64,000 bases of DNA from Caryophanales bacterium (GTDB lineage Bacteria > Bacillota > Bacilli > Bacillales > Bacillaceae_J), in assembly GCA_012840465.1 (NCBI GenBank), contig DULJ01000067.1:101957-165956 (forward strand). The letters run 5' to 3'. This document shows, in pieces, positions 51,496-61,349 of the stretch. The translations under genes and the position numbers were made by a program. Within the stretch, counting starts at the first letter, position 1; each line of letters opens with the position of its first letter. The notes beneath the pieces are model-generated. The model saw only the letters and a list, made by a program, of their open reading frames with translations. It was not told the origin of the DNA and did no database searches.

Positions 51496-51565
51496 GAAAT
51501 CAAACAATAATGAAAATAACAACAATACTAAATGAATAGGAGTAACTTAAAGGAGGTGCCAAAGA

Positions 51566-52843
51566 ATGAACAGCAGTGAAATAATTGTAAGTCTAGACAT
51601 CGGTACATCCAATGTTAAGGTAATCATTGCAGAAGTTTCTAGTGATTCTTTAAACATTATAGGTGTGGGTAATGTAAAATCTGTAGGCATAAAAAAAGGA
51701 TCTATTGTTGATATAGATGAAACCGTGCAATCCATTAGGAAGGCTGTTGAGCAAGCAGAACGTATGGTGGGAATGGATATTAATCATGTTGTGGTAGGAG
51801 TTGCAGGTAATCATGTACAGCTTATACCGTGCCATGGGGTTGTGGCAGTCTCAAGTGAAAACAGAGAAGTTGGCAATGAGGATATTGCCCGTGTGATTGA
51901 TGCTGCCCAAGTCATTTCAATACCACCTGAAAGGGAAATTATCGGTGTGGTCCCGCATCAGTTTATCGTTGATGGATTAGATGGCATTAATGATCCACGT
52001 GGCATGATCGGTGTACGATTAGAGGTCGAGGGAACAATCGTTACAGGATCAAGAACGGTATTACATAACTTATTAAGATGTGTGGAAAAAGCAGGTCTTC
52101 AAATTACAGATATTTGTTTGCAGCCTTTGGCAACAGGTGCAATTGCTCTTTCCAAAGATGAAAAAAACATCGGAGTGGCTCTTGTTGATATTGGTGGTGG
52201 ACAAACTACTGTTTCCATTTTTGAACATGGACATTTGCAAGTGACAACCGTTCTTCCTGTTGGCGGGGATCATATGACAAATGATATCTCCATCGGTCTC
52301 AGGACTTCTACAGAAGAGGCTGAAAGAATCAAAATAAAGCATGGATATGCTTTCTACGATCACGCTTCAGAAGATGAAGTTTTCTCATTGCCTGTTATCG
52401 GAAGCGATAAACAGGAACAATATAGTCAACTTGACCTTTCTGATATAATAGAAGCTAGATTAGAAGAAATCCTTCTCATGGTACAGGATACCATTAAAAA
52501 ATTAGGTTATAGGGATTTACCAGGAGGCTATGTATTTACAGGTGGAGTCGCAAATTTACCAGGTCTGTTGGAACTGGCACAGCTTGTTCTACAGCATAAT
52601 TTGCGAATTGCCAAACCTGATTATATTGGCGTTCGGGATCCTATATATACAACTAGTGTTGGATTGATCCAATTCGCATATCGAAATGCAAAACTTCAAG
52701 GTGCTGAAGTTGCCGCTTCAGTTTCAAACCAAGAATCTGAACGACCACAAAAAAGAACACAACATGTTGTAAAGAAACCGAAAAAGAATAATACTGATGT
52801 GGTAAAGAAAGCTAAAGAATTATTTAAATCCTTTTTTGAATAA
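51566..52843 (+). CDS. ftsA: Cell division protein FtsA
   Basis: SLDIGTSNVKVIIAE; VDIGGGQTTVSIFEHG; TGGVANLPG. Confidence 0.96.
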   Translation: MNSSEIIVSLDIGTSNVKVIIAEVSSDSLNIIGVGNVKSVGIKKGSIVDIDETVQSIRKAVEQAERMVGMDINHVVVGVAGNHVQLIPCHGVVAVSSENREVGNEDIARVIDAAQVISIPPEREIIGVVPHQFIVDGLDGINDPRGMIGVRLEVEGTIVTGSRTVLHNLLRCVEKAGLQITDICLQPLATGAIALSKDEKNIGVALVDIGGGQTTVSIFEHGHLQVTTVLPVGGDHMTNDISIGLRTSTEEAERIKIKHGYAFYDHASEDEVFSLPVIGSDKQEQYSQLDLSDIIEARLEEILLMVQDTIKKLGYRDLPGGYVFTGGVANLPGLLELAQLVLQHNLRIAKPDYIGVRDPIYTTSVGLIQFAYRNAKLQGAEVAASVSNQESERPQKRTQHVVKKPKKNNTDVVKKAKELFKSFFE

Positions 52844-52885
52844 GGATCTTTGAATGGCAATTTGGATATTTAGGAGGATTTTGTG

Positions 52886-54037
52886 ATGTTGCAATTTGAT
52901 ACACATAGTGATCTGTTAGCTTCTATAAAAGTAATCGGTGTTGGTGGCGGCGGCAGTAACGCTGTTAACCGTATGATTGAGCATGGCGTGCAGGGTGTAG
53001 AGTTTATAGCGGTTAATACGGATGCACAAGCTTTAAATCTTTCCAAAGCTGAAATCACACTACAAATTGGCACGAAGCTAACAAGAGGGCTTGGCGCCGG
53101 AGCTAATCCTGAAGTTGGAAAAAAGGCAGCTGAAGAAAGCCGCGAGCAAATTGAGGAAGCACTGAAAGGTGCAGATATGGTGTTTGTTACTGCCGGTATG
53201 GGTGGTGGTACAGGAACAGGTGCAGCACCGGTTATTGCTCAAATTTCTAAGGAATTAGGAGCATTAACTGTAGGGGTTGTAACTCGCCCGTTTACTTTTG
53301 AAGGACGTAAGCGTTCGACCCAAGCTGCAAGTGGAATTGCAGCATTTAAGGAAAATGTCGATACTTTAATCGTAATCCCGAATGATAGATTGTTAGAAAT
53401 TGTGGATAAAAACACGCCAATGCTAGAGGCCTTCCGTGAGGCAGATAATGTACTTCGTCAAGGTGTTCAAGGGATTTCTGATTTAATTGCCGTACCAGGG
53501 TTAATTAACCTTGACTTTGCAGACGTTAAAACAATTATGTCAAATCAAGGGTCTGCACTTATGGGTATCGGTATTGCTACAGGCGAAAGCCGGGCTGCTG
53601 AGGCCGCTAAAAAAGCAATTTCAAGCCCGCTTCTGGAAACATCAATTGATGGTGCACAAGGTGTTCTAATGAACATAACTGGTGGAATGAATCTAAGCTT
53701 GTATGAAGTTCAAGAAGCAGCTGATATCGTGGCCTCTGCATCTGATGAAGAGGTAAATATGATTTTCGGGTCCGTCATTAATGAGAACTTGAACGATGAA
53801 ATTGTTGTAACTGTCATTGCTACAGGTTTTAAAGAAAATGTAAGTAATAAACCAATCCAAGCAAGCCGACCTGGTATGGTCGGAAATCGTCCAACCGTTG
53901 TTCCAAATCGTAATACGGCAAGAAAAGAGGAGCTTGTTCAACCAGAGCAGCCACAACCTAATAATGCAGGTCAGTTTAGTGCCGAGGATACATTAGATAT
54001 CCCCACATTTTTACGAAACCGCAACCGTCATCGCTAA
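52886..54037 (+). CDS. ftsZ: Cell division GTPase FtsZ
   Basis: [31 protein letters not shown]-terminal [13 protein letters not shown]. Confidence 0.98.
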   Translation: MLQFDTHSDLLASIKVIGVGGGGSNAVNRMIEHGVQGVEFIAVNTDAQALNLSKAEITLQIGTKLTRGLGAGANPEVGKKAAEESREQIEEALKGADMVFVTAGMGGGTGTGAAPVIAQISKELGALTVGVVTRPFTFEGRKRSTQAASGIAAFKENVDTLIVIPNDRLLEIVDKNTPMLEAFREADNVLRQGVQGISDLIAVPGLINLDFADVKTIMSNQGSALMGIGIATGESRAAEAAKKAISSPLLETSIDGAQGVLMNITGGMNLSLYEVQEAADIVASASDEEVNMIFGSVINENLNDEIVVTVIATGFKENVSNKPIQASRPGMVGNRPTVVPNRNTARKEELVQPEQPQPNNAGQFSAEDTLDIPTFLRNRNRHR

Positions 54038-54054
54038 CAACAAAGTGGAATAAT

Positions 54055-54092
54055 GAGAAAAGCATGTACCTAAAGGTATGTGCTTTTTTGTA
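54055..54092 (+). terminator. Terminator after ftsZ
   Basis: AAAAGCATGTACCT-AAAGGTATGTGCTTTTTTG. Confidence 0.75.
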
Positions 54093-54103
54093 TGCATTTC
54101 GCA

Positions 54104-54138
54104 GTCTAGCTCCAGCGCCCAGCGACTGGCAAACTTTA
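54104..54138 (-). repeat. Interspersed repeat, family A short fragment
   Basis: TCTAGCTCCAGCGCCCAGCGACTGGCAAACTTT. Confidence 0.5.
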
Positions 54139-54191
54139 TCGACAATAATCTAAAAAACATGTCAAAAACTCTATGATAGAGACGTCATAGT

Positions 54192-54224
54192 ATGACAGAC
54201 TTCCAATGAGGATGTGTATATACT
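54192..54224 (+). promoter_or_regulatory. Candidate Spo0A-activated spoIIG promoter with long spacer
   Basis: ATGACA-N21-TATACT; upstream 0A-box-like ATCGACA (54138-54144) and TGTCAAA (54160-54166). Confidence 0.5.
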
Positions 54225-54261
54225 AGTTTCATAGTACTTACAAATGGAAAGGGGAAAATGA

Positions 54262-55176
54262 TTGACCATTTATCTGGACGTTATATGGTTATTGAACTTT
54301 TTCTTTGATTCATTCTTATTATTTTTAACTGCCATAGTTTTAAAACGAAAAGTAAAGAAGTGGCGCATATTTTTAGGAGCATTAATAGGGTCATCGATCG
54401 TTCTTTTTTATTTTACGCCGTATCAAGCAATCTCGTCACATCCTGTTATGAAATTGCTCTACTCTATACTTATTGTATATTCGGCATTTGGATTCCTGAA
54501 ATTTCGTTACTTTATTAAAAATCTCATAACTTTTTATTTTATTACATTTATGGTTGGAGGAGGAATGCTTGGGTTACACTATTTTTTTCAAACAGATATC
54601 GCATTCATAAATGGTACACTTACGTCACAATCAAGTGGATTCGGTGACCCAGTAAGCTGGATAACAGTATTAATTGGATTTCCACTAGTTTGGTATTTTT
54701 CAAAGCACAACATGGAGGAAATGGAGATGACCAAGATTAACTTTGAACAACTTGTTAGTGTTCAAGTTAAAATTGGTGAGGATTACATGTATTTAAAAGG
54801 ACTTATTGATAGTGGTAATCAATTATATGATCCCATCACGCAAACCCCTGTTATGATTCTTGAAATACAAAGGTGCGCATCATGTTTTCCAGCAGCACTC
54901 ATTCATCAATCCCAAAATCCAGAAATGCTTGACTTTAGCACCATCGATCCAAGTTGGGCAAATCGTATTCGGATTGTTCCGTACCGGGCTGTGGGGCAGG
55001 ATCATCAGTTTTTGTTAGCGATTAGACCGGATCAGGTAGTGATTATGAACAATGAAAAAGAAATTATAGTGAAAAAAGTATTAATCGGGTTAAGCCATAC
55101 GATCTTGTCTTCAAACGGGGATTACGAATGCATTATCCATCCGAAGATGTTTACTAATACAAATATATCAGCTTAA
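54262..55176 (+). CDS. spoIIGA: Sigma-E processing peptidase SpoIIGA
   Basis: Multi-TM N-terminus; aspartyl protease motif [12 protein letters not shown]; upstream of sigE; TTG start. Confidence 0.92.
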   Translation: MTIYLDVIWLLNFFFDSFLLFLTAIVLKRKVKKWRIFLGALIGSSIVLFYFTPYQAISSHPVMKLLYSILIVYSAFGFLKFRYFIKNLITFYFITFMVGGGMLGLHYFFQTDIAFINGTLTSQSSGFGDPVSWITVLIGFPLVWYFSKHNMEEMEMTKINFEQLVSVQVKIGEDYMYLKGLIDSGNQLYDPITQTPVMILEIQRCASCFPAALIHQSQNPEMLDFSTIDPSWANRIRIVPYRAVGQDHQFLLAIRPDQVVIMNNEKEIIVKKVLIGLSHTILSSNGDYECIIHPKMFTNTNISA

Positions 55177-55199
55177 CAACTAATCTAGGGGGAAGGAAA

Positions 55200-55919
55200 T
55201 TGGGGAAAATTAAAATTAAATTGACACTTATGTGGTACAAACTATTAATGAAATTTGGATTAAAAGCAGATGAAATTTATTATATTGGCGGTAAAGAAGC
55301 GTTACCACCTCCCTTATCAAAAGAAGAGGAGGAGCATTTGTTGGAAAAATTACCGACAGGGGATAAGGCCGCAAAGTCGATATTGATTGAAAGAAACCTT
55401 CGATTAGTCGTTTATATAGCAAGAAAATTCGAAAATACTGGTATTAATATTGAGGATTTAATCAGTATTGGCACGATCGGCTTAATTAAAGCTGTGAATA
55501 CATTTAATCCGGAGAAAAAAATAAAGCTTGCTACATATGCATCAAGATGTATTGAAAATGAGATTCTTATGTATTTACGGAGAAATAATAAAATTCGTTC
55601 AGAAGTATCCTTTGATGAGCCCCTCAATATTGATTGGGATGGTAATGAATTATTACTTTCTGATGTATTAGGAACTGACGAGGATATCATTACTAAGGAT
55701 TTAGATGCAAGTATAGATAGAAATTTATTATTAAAATCTTTAGAGCAATTAAATGATCGTGAAAAACAAATTATGGAACTAAGATTTGGTTTATTGGGCG
55801 GTGAGGAAAAAACGCAAAAGGATGTGGCAGATATGCTTGGTATATCCCAATCCTACATTTCGCGCCTTGAAAAACGGATTATTAAACGTTTACGGAAAGA
55901 ATTCAATAAAATGGTCTGA
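55200..55919 (+). CDS. sigE: RNA polymerase sporulation sigma factor SigE
   Basis: Pro-sequence followed by sigma70 regions ([42 protein letters not shown]). Confidence 0.96.
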   Translation: MGKIKIKLTLMWYKLLMKFGLKADEIYYIGGKEALPPPLSKEEEEHLLEKLPTGDKAAKSILIERNLRLVVYIARKFENTGINIEDLISIGTIGLIKAVNTFNPEKKIKLATYASRCIENEILMYLRRNNKIRSEVSFDEPLNIDWDGNELLLSDVLGTDEDIITKDLDASIDRNLLLKSLEQLNDREKQIMELRFGLLGGEEKTQKDVADMLGISQSYISRLEKRIIKRLRKEFNKMV

Positions 55920-55950
55920 AAATTAGGTCTACATTTCACTTTAAAGTAAG

Positions 55951-55979
55951 TGCATAAATTTCCCTCTTCCGGAGATACT
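55951..55979 (+). promoter_or_regulatory. Candidate SigF/SigG-type promoter for sigG
   Basis: TGCATA-AATTTCCCTCTTCCGGA-GATACTT upstream of sigG. Confidence 0.5.
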
Positions 55980-56016
55980 TTACTTGTACAGCAACCTCTC
56001 AATTAGGAGGGAAAGA

Positions 56017-56793
56017 ATGACACGAAATAAAGTAGAAATTTGTGGTGTAGACACATCAAAGCTTCCAGTATTGAAGAATGAAGAAATGCGCAAATTGTTC
56101 CGGGAAATGCAAAGTGGGGACATTAGTGCAAGAGAGAAACTGGTTAATGGCAACTTACGTCTCGTTCTTAGTGTAATTCAACGGTTCAACAACAGAGGGG
56201 AATATGTAGATGATCTATTCCAGGTTGGCTGTATAGGCTTGATGAAATCAATTGATAACTTTGATTTAAGTCAAAACGTGAAATTTTCAACATATGCTGT
56301 ACCGATGATAATTGGAGAAATACGCCGGTATTTGCGTGATAATAATCCGATCCGTGTTTCGAGGTCTTTAAGGGATATCGCTTATAAGGCATTACAAGTA
56401 AGAGAAAGATTAATGGGTATGACATCAAGAGAGCCGACAGCCGAAGATATTGCGAAGGAATTAGACGTTCCCCATGAAGAAATTGTCTTTGCATTGGATG
56501 CCATTCAAGATCCGGTTTCACTATTTGAACCTATCTATAACGATGGCGGGGATCCAATCTTTGTAATGGATCAATTAAGTGATGAAAAAAGTAAAGATCT
56601 TCAATGGATCGAAGAAATTGCACTTAAAGAAGGTATGAGACGCCTAAATGAAAGGGAAAAACTTATTTTAACAAAAAGGTTTTTCCAAGGAAAAACACAA
56701 ATGGAAGTTGCTGAAGAAATTGGAATTTCTCAAGCGCAAGTATCGCGTTTGGAGAAAGCAGCAATTAAACAAATGAATAAAAATATACAATGA
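56017..56793 (+). CDS. sigG: RNA polymerase sporulation sigma factor SigG
   Basis: MTRNKVEICGVDTSKLPVLKNEEMRKLFREMQSGD; sigma70 regions. Confidence 0.96.
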   Translation: MTRNKVEICGVDTSKLPVLKNEEMRKLFREMQSGDISAREKLVNGNLRLVLSVIQRFNNRGEYVDDLFQVGCIGLMKSIDNFDLSQNVKFSTYAVPMIIGEIRRYLRDNNPIRVSRSLRDIAYKALQVRERLMGMTSREPTAEDIAKELDVPHEEIVFALDAIQDPVSLFEPIYNDGGDPIFVMDQLSDEKSKDLQWIEEIALKEGMRRLNEREKLILTKRFFQGKTQMEVAEEIGISQAQVSRLEKAAIKQMNKNIQ

Positions 56794-56794
56794 T

Positions 56795-56828
56795 TGGACT
56801 TGCATGGATGCAAGTCTTTTTTTTTGGT
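56795..56828 (+). terminator. Terminator after sigG
   Basis: GGACTTGCAT-GGATGCAAGTCTTTTTTTTTGG. Confidence 0.75.
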
Positions 56829-56885
56829 TCACTTCAATCATAGTCCAAGCCTTTTATTTCATATATTTGTAGGGAAAGAGGTGGA

Positions 56886-57188
56886 ATGAATATGCTTACA
56901 ATAACTGACTTTCAAATTAAAGATGTTGTTAATGTTGCTGATGGTAAAAAATTAGGGAACATTACGGATTTAGATATAAATTTAGTAACAGGTAAAATTG
57001 ATGCGATCATCATTCAAACCGGTTCAAAAATGATGGGGTTTTTCGGGAAAAATGATGAGGTTGTAATCCCGTGGAGTAATATCGTAAAAATTGGCACGGA
57101 TGTTATTCTCGTCCGTTATTTTCGGACCACTTATCATGATGAAGATGAAATGGAAGCTGAAGTAAAAGCACCAAAAACTTTCTATTAA
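56886..57188 (+). CDS. ylmC: YlmC/YmxH PRC-barrel sporulation protein
   Basis: FQIKDVVNVADGKKLGNITDLDINLVTGKIDAIII PRC-barrel. Confidence 0.87.
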   Translation: MNMLTITDFQIKDVVNVADGKKLGNITDLDINLVTGKIDAIIIQTGSKMMGFFGKNDEVVIPWSNIVKIGTDVILVRYFRTTYHDEDEMEAEVKAPKTFY

Positions 57189-57230
57189 CTTTATTCAGTA
57201 AGGGTACACATTTAGGCTGAATAAAGTTAA
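57185..57230. repeat. 14-bp inverted repeat, family C copy, overlapping the ylmC stop
   Basis: TTAACTTTATTCAG-(18)-CTGAATAAAGTTAA then AACCTTCGGCGG. Confidence 0.75.
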
Positions 57231-57321
57231 AACCTTCGGCGGATATAATATTTCTCTTAATTTATATTGATGTTGTGGTAAAATATGAATAAAATATACT
57301 ATATTTACGGGAAAGGGGCTC

Positions 57322-58170
57322 TTGATGATAAAGGAACCATTTAAACTTCAAGAATCAGTTATGTTAATTGAACCATGGAACCCTATAAATCAAAAAATTA
57401 TTGCGGGCATTTCTACACGTAATGGTGGATTTAGCAAAGAGCCTTTTCATTCGATGAATCTTGGTTTACACGTGAATGATAGTTGGGAAGATGTTATTCG
57501 AAACAGAGAGAAGCTTTCCCAAATGATCGGCGCCCCTTTACATACATGGATTTGCGCGGAACAAATTCATGGTAATAAAATTGCAAAAGTCTCTAAAGAA
57601 GATATAGGGAAAGGTTCAACTCAAATGGAAACGGCGATAAAGGGTGTGGATGGTTTATACACAAGAGATCAAAACACTTTTCTATTTTCTGCCTATGCCG
57701 ATTGCGTTCCATTGTATTTTTTTGCTAAGTCAGAAGATATAATAGGAGTAGCCCATGCTGGTTGGCGTGGAACGGCGGCCAATATAGGCGGTAAAATGAT
57801 AGAAAAGTGGATGAGTGATGAAAATATCGCTGTAGAGGATATCGTAGTCGGTATCGGTCCTTCCATCGGGAAATGCTGTTATGTTGTCGATGATTATGTA
57901 ATGGAACAAATGGCCGAAAGCTTGGAGGGAGCGTTAACAACTAAATTATATGAAAAAGTGTCAGATGGGCAATATCGTCTTGATTTAAAAGCGGTTAATT
58001 ATGAAATGATTAGAAAATCAGGAATCCTATCTGAACATATTGAAGTATCTAACTACTGTACTAGCTGCCATTCTGATTTGTTTTTCTCACACCGAAAGAG
58101 TCAAGGTAAAACAGGAAGGATGCTGAGCTTTATTGGTATGAAGGACGGAGGTTCAGGTTTTGTCAGTTAA
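57322..58170 (+). CDS. ylmD: Laccase-domain/YfiH-type purine nucleoside phosphorylase family (YlmD)
   Basis: STRNGGFSKEPFHSMNLGLHVND; ADCVPLYF; HAGWRGTAANI. Confidence 0.93.
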   Translation: MMIKEPFKLQESVMLIEPWNPINQKIIAGISTRNGGFSKEPFHSMNLGLHVNDSWEDVIRNREKLSQMIGAPLHTWICAEQIHGNKIAKVSKEDIGKGSTQMETAIKGVDGLYTRDQNTFLFSAYADCVPLYFFAKSEDIIGVAHAGWRGTAANIGGKMIEKWMSDENIAVEDIVVGIGPSIGKCCYVVDDYVMEQMAESLEGALTTKLYEKVSDGQYRLDLKAVNYEMIRKSGILSEHIEVSNYCTSCHSDLFFSHRKSQGKTGRMLSFIGMKDGGSGFVS

Positions 58171-58837
58171 AGAGAATTTACACCTAATTCAAGCAAATAT
58201 CGCTGAGGTTTGCAGAAAAACAAACCGTGATCCAGATGAAATCAAAATAATTGCAGTAACAAAATATGTTTCAACCGAAACTGCGCAAAGTGCCGTTGAT
58301 GCAGGAATCAAGCATATCGGTGAAAACCGTGATAGCGGTCTAAATCAAAAATGGGAGACCATTGGTGAACGTGCCGTATGGCATTTCATTGGGACACTAC
58401 AAACGAGAAAAGTGAAAAATATTATCGGTAAAGTTGATTATATTCATTCACTGGACCGCTTAAGCTTGGCTGAGGAGATTAATAAGCGGGCTGATCATAT
58501 CATCAAATGTTTTGTTCAAGTTAATGCCGCTAATGAAGAAACAAAACAAGGATTATCAGTGACCGAGGTTGTTCCATTTGTAAAAGACCTAAAGGATTTT
58601 CCTAATATTAAGGTTGTAGGTCTTATGACTATGGCACCCTTTACAGAGGATGAAGGAGTTCTTCGTGGAACGTTCTCTAAAGTTAAAAAGCTTCAAAAAG
58701 ATGTACAAGCTTTAAACCTTCCCTATGCACCTTGTGAAGAATTATCAATGGGAATGTCCAACGATTATAAAATTGCGATTGAAGCAGGAGCGACGATGAT
58801 CAGAATCGGCACCTTTTTGGTCGGAAAGGAATTTTAG
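58160..58837 (+). CDS. ylmE: YggS-family PLP-binding protein (YlmE)
   Basis: IKIIAVTKYVSTETAQSAVDAGIKHIGENR; LSMGMSNDYKIAIEAGATMIRIGT; TTG start overlapping ylmD. Confidence 0.93.
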   Translation: MSVKENLHLIQANIAEVCRKTNRDPDEIKIIAVTKYVSTETAQSAVDAGIKHIGENRDSGLNQKWETIGERAVWHFIGTLQTRKVKNIIGKVDYIHSLDRLSLAEEINKRADHIIKCFVQVNAANEETKQGLSVTEVVPFVKDLKDFPNIKVVGLMTMAPFTEDEGVLRGTFSKVKKLQKDVQALNLPYAPCEELSMGMSNDYKIAIEAGATMIRIGTFLVGKEF

Positions 58838-58850
58838 GGGGTAATGAATT

Positions 58851-59288
58851 ATGAGCATTAAGTCAAAATTTAGAACCTTTTTCGCCTTGGACGATGAAGA
58901 AGAATATTTCGAAGAGCAAACTCCAATGGAAGAGGAGTATGAAGTCCCACGACGTGTAACAAGGTCACAAAAGCAAAATGTCGTCAGCCTACAAAGCATT
59001 CAGCAATCATCAAAGGTTATTTTATGCGAGCCCAGCATCTATGATGAAGTTCAAGAGATTGCCGACCATTTAAAGAATCGTAAAACTGTAGTTATTAATT
59101 TGCAAAGAGTAACAACAGACCAAGGAATGCGAATAGTCGACTTTTTGAGCGGTACCGTTTATGCTATAGGTGGAGATATTAATAAACTAGGTGCAAATAC
59201 GTTTATTTGCACACCGGAAAATGTTGATATAACCGGCTCTATATCTGATATGTCACAGGGAATGGGGTCAATGGAGGACAGGTGGTGA
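58851..59288 (+). CDS. sepF: Cell division protein SepF
   Basis: DUF552; [32 protein letters not shown]. Confidence 0.94.
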   Translation: MSIKSKFRTFFALDDEEEYFEEQTPMEEEYEVPRRVTRSQKQNVVSLQSIQQSSKVILCEPSIYDEVQEIADHLKNRKTVVINLQRVTTDQGMRIVDFLSGTVYAIGGDINKLGANTFICTPENVDITGSISDMSQGMGSMEDRW

Positions 59289-59292
59289 TTAA

Positions 59293-59559
59293 GTGGGGGT
59301 AATTGGAAGTATAATTTCACAACTAATTGGAATTTATAGCTGGGCAATTATTATTTATATTTTTATGTCATGGTTTCCTGGTGCTAGAGAATCATCGATT
59401 GGACAATTTTTAGGAAGAATTGTAGAACCATTTTTAGAACCGTTTCGACGAATTATTCCTCCTTTGGGGATGATTGATATTTCGCCAATTGCAGCCATTT
59501 TTGTGTTAAAATTTGCACAAGCTGGTGCAGTAAACTTATTTCACTTTTTTGGGCTATAA
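59293..59559 (+). CDS. ylmG: YggT family membrane protein (YlmG)
   Basis: [23 protein letters not shown]. Confidence 0.93.
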   Translation: MGVIGSIISQLIGIYSWAIIIYIFMSWFPGARESSIGQFLGRIVEPFLEPFRRIIPPLGMIDISPIAAIFVLKFAQAGAVNLFHFFGL

Positions 59560-59635
59560 TTCATAAGCAGGGGTCTATAAAAGGATCTCTGTTTTTTTAC
59601 ATTTACCTACCAAATTAGGATTAAAGGTGATTTCA

Positions 59636-60409
59636 ATGTCTATTTATCAACATTTTCGTAAAGAAGAACGTGCTTTTATTGATCAAATTATCGAATGGCG
59701 GGAACAGGTTACCAATGAATATACATACAAACTCCTTGATTTTCATGACCCTCGGGAAATAGACATTGTTCAAAGTATAATAGGTTCAAAAGAAGACGTA
59801 AAATGTGCTTTTTGGGGTGGATATGACCAGGCGGAAAGGCAAAGAGCAATCCTTTACCCGGAATACTATGAAGTTCAGAATGATGATTTTGATATTGTTG
59901 CTTTTTCAATAAATTTCCCTTCTAAATTTGTATCACTAGACCATCGAAAAGTTCTAGGTTCAACAATGGGGTTGGGGTTAAAAAGGTCAAAATTTGGTGA
60001 TATCATAATTGATAACGACATGGCGCAAATCCTCGTAGCAGGTCAAGTCGCAGAATATGTCAGACTTCATTTCAATCAAGTTGGCAAAACAAATGTGACA
60101 CTTGAACAAATTGGGTGTGAGAAGATCATACCCGTGAATGATGAATGGCATGAGCATACGTGTACGGTATCCTCAATGCGGCTTGATGTTATTTTGGCTG
60201 AAGTGTTTAATCTTTCGAGAACAAAAGTATGGCCATACATTCAAAATCAAATGGTAAAAGTAAATTGGAGGATTACGGATGACCCCTCCTACCATTGTCA
60301 CCAAGGTGATACATTATCGATGCGGACGTTTGGGCGATGCAAGATAAAAAGGATTGAAGGGCAAACAAAGAAAGAAAAATGGCGTATTGTTGTGGCAAAG
60401 GCAAAATAA
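59636..60409 (+). CDS. ylmH: S4-domain RNA-binding protein (YlmH)
   Basis: C-terminal S4 domain SSMRLDVILAEVFNLSRTKVWPYIQNQMVKVN. Confidence 0.92.
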   Translation: MSIYQHFRKEERAFIDQIIEWREQVTNEYTYKLLDFHDPREIDIVQSIIGSKEDVKCAFWGGYDQAERQRAILYPEYYEVQNDDFDIVAFSINFPSKFVSLDHRKVLGSTMGLGLKRSKFGDIIIDNDMAQILVAGQVAEYVRLHFNQVGKTNVTLEQIGCEKIIPVNDEWHEHTCTVSSMRLDVILAEVFNLSRTKVWPYIQNQMVKVNWRITDDPSYHCHQGDTLSMRTFGRCKIKRIEGQTKKEKWRIVVAKAK

Positions 60410-60502
60410 TTATTGAAAATGTTGCAGGAATTAGAATAAATGTGTCGAAAAATATATAAATCATAACTTTGGATTTTTTACTAAACGTTGGAGGTGTCAC
60501 CT

Positions 60503-61000
60503 ATGCCATTAACACCATTAGATATTCATAATAAGGAATTTAGCCGTGGTTTTCGTGGGTATGATGAGGATGAAGTTAATGAATTTTTAGACCAAGTTAT
60601 TAAAGATTACGAAATCATCATTCGTGAGAAAAAAGACCTTGAAGAAAAAGTGAAAGATTTAACAGAAAGATTAACTTATTTTTCTAATATTGAGGAAACT
60701 TTAAATAAATCGATAATAGTAGCGCAGGAAGCTGCTGAAGAAGTTAGAAGAAACGCACAAACTGAATCAAAGTTGATTATCAAGGAAGCAGAGAAAAATG
60801 CTGACAGGATTATAAATGAGGCATTAAGTAAATCTCGCAGAATTGCGATTGAGATCGATGAACTGAAAAAGCAATCGAAAGTATTCCGCAATCGTTTCCG
60901 CATGTTAATTAAAGCCCAATTAGAAATGATTGAAAGCGATGATTGGGAGCATTTAATGCAATATAATGAAGAAGAGCCCGAAGAATTAACGGAATCTTAA
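60503..61000 (+). CDS. divIVA: Septum site-determining protein DivIVA
   Basis: MPLTPLDIHNKEFSRGFRGYDEDEVNEFLDQVIKDYE. Confidence 0.97.
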   Translation: MPLTPLDIHNKEFSRGFRGYDEDEVNEFLDQVIKDYEIIIREKKDLEEKVKDLTERLTYFSNIEETLNKSIIVAQEAAEEVRRNAQTESKLIIKEAEKNADRIINEALSKSRRIAIEIDELKKQSKVFRNRFRMLIKAQLEMIESDDWEHLMQYNEEEPEELTES

Positions 61001-61007
61001 AGAAAAC

Positions 61008-61036
61008 TTGACGTAAGCAAAATGTTTGAATATAAT
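61008..61036 (+). promoter_or_regulatory. SigA promoter of the ileS T-box transcript
   Basis: TTGACG-N17-TATAAT. Confidence 0.75.
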
Positions 61037-61054
61037 TTGGATATTCTTATTTTT

Positions 61055-61325
61055 AAACGATGACAGGGACAGTAGACTTTACAGTTCACCGCCAGCGAAT
61101 CGAGGATCGTGCAAGCTCGATGGAAGAGGTAAAGAAGAAGATCACCCTTGAGTTCTTAAGCTGAAATTAGGTTGGCTAGTAAGCTTGGGCGTTTTATTCA
61201 CGTTACGAATAGCAAAGCGAGCTGACTAATTCAAGTATAGAAACAATATACTTTTATTGCTAATTTGGGTGGTACCGCGGGAATACCTTCTCGTCCCTTT
61301 CTTGGGATGGAGAAGGTTTTTTTAT
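61055..61325 (+). promoter_or_regulatory. T-box leader upstream of ileS with terminator
   Basis: T-box GGGTGGTACCGCGG (61267-61280) followed by ACCTTCTCGTCCC...GGGATGGAGAAGGTTTTTTT terminator. Confidence 0.95.
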
Positions 61326-61349
61326 TGTGAAAAATAGGAGGATTTAAAA

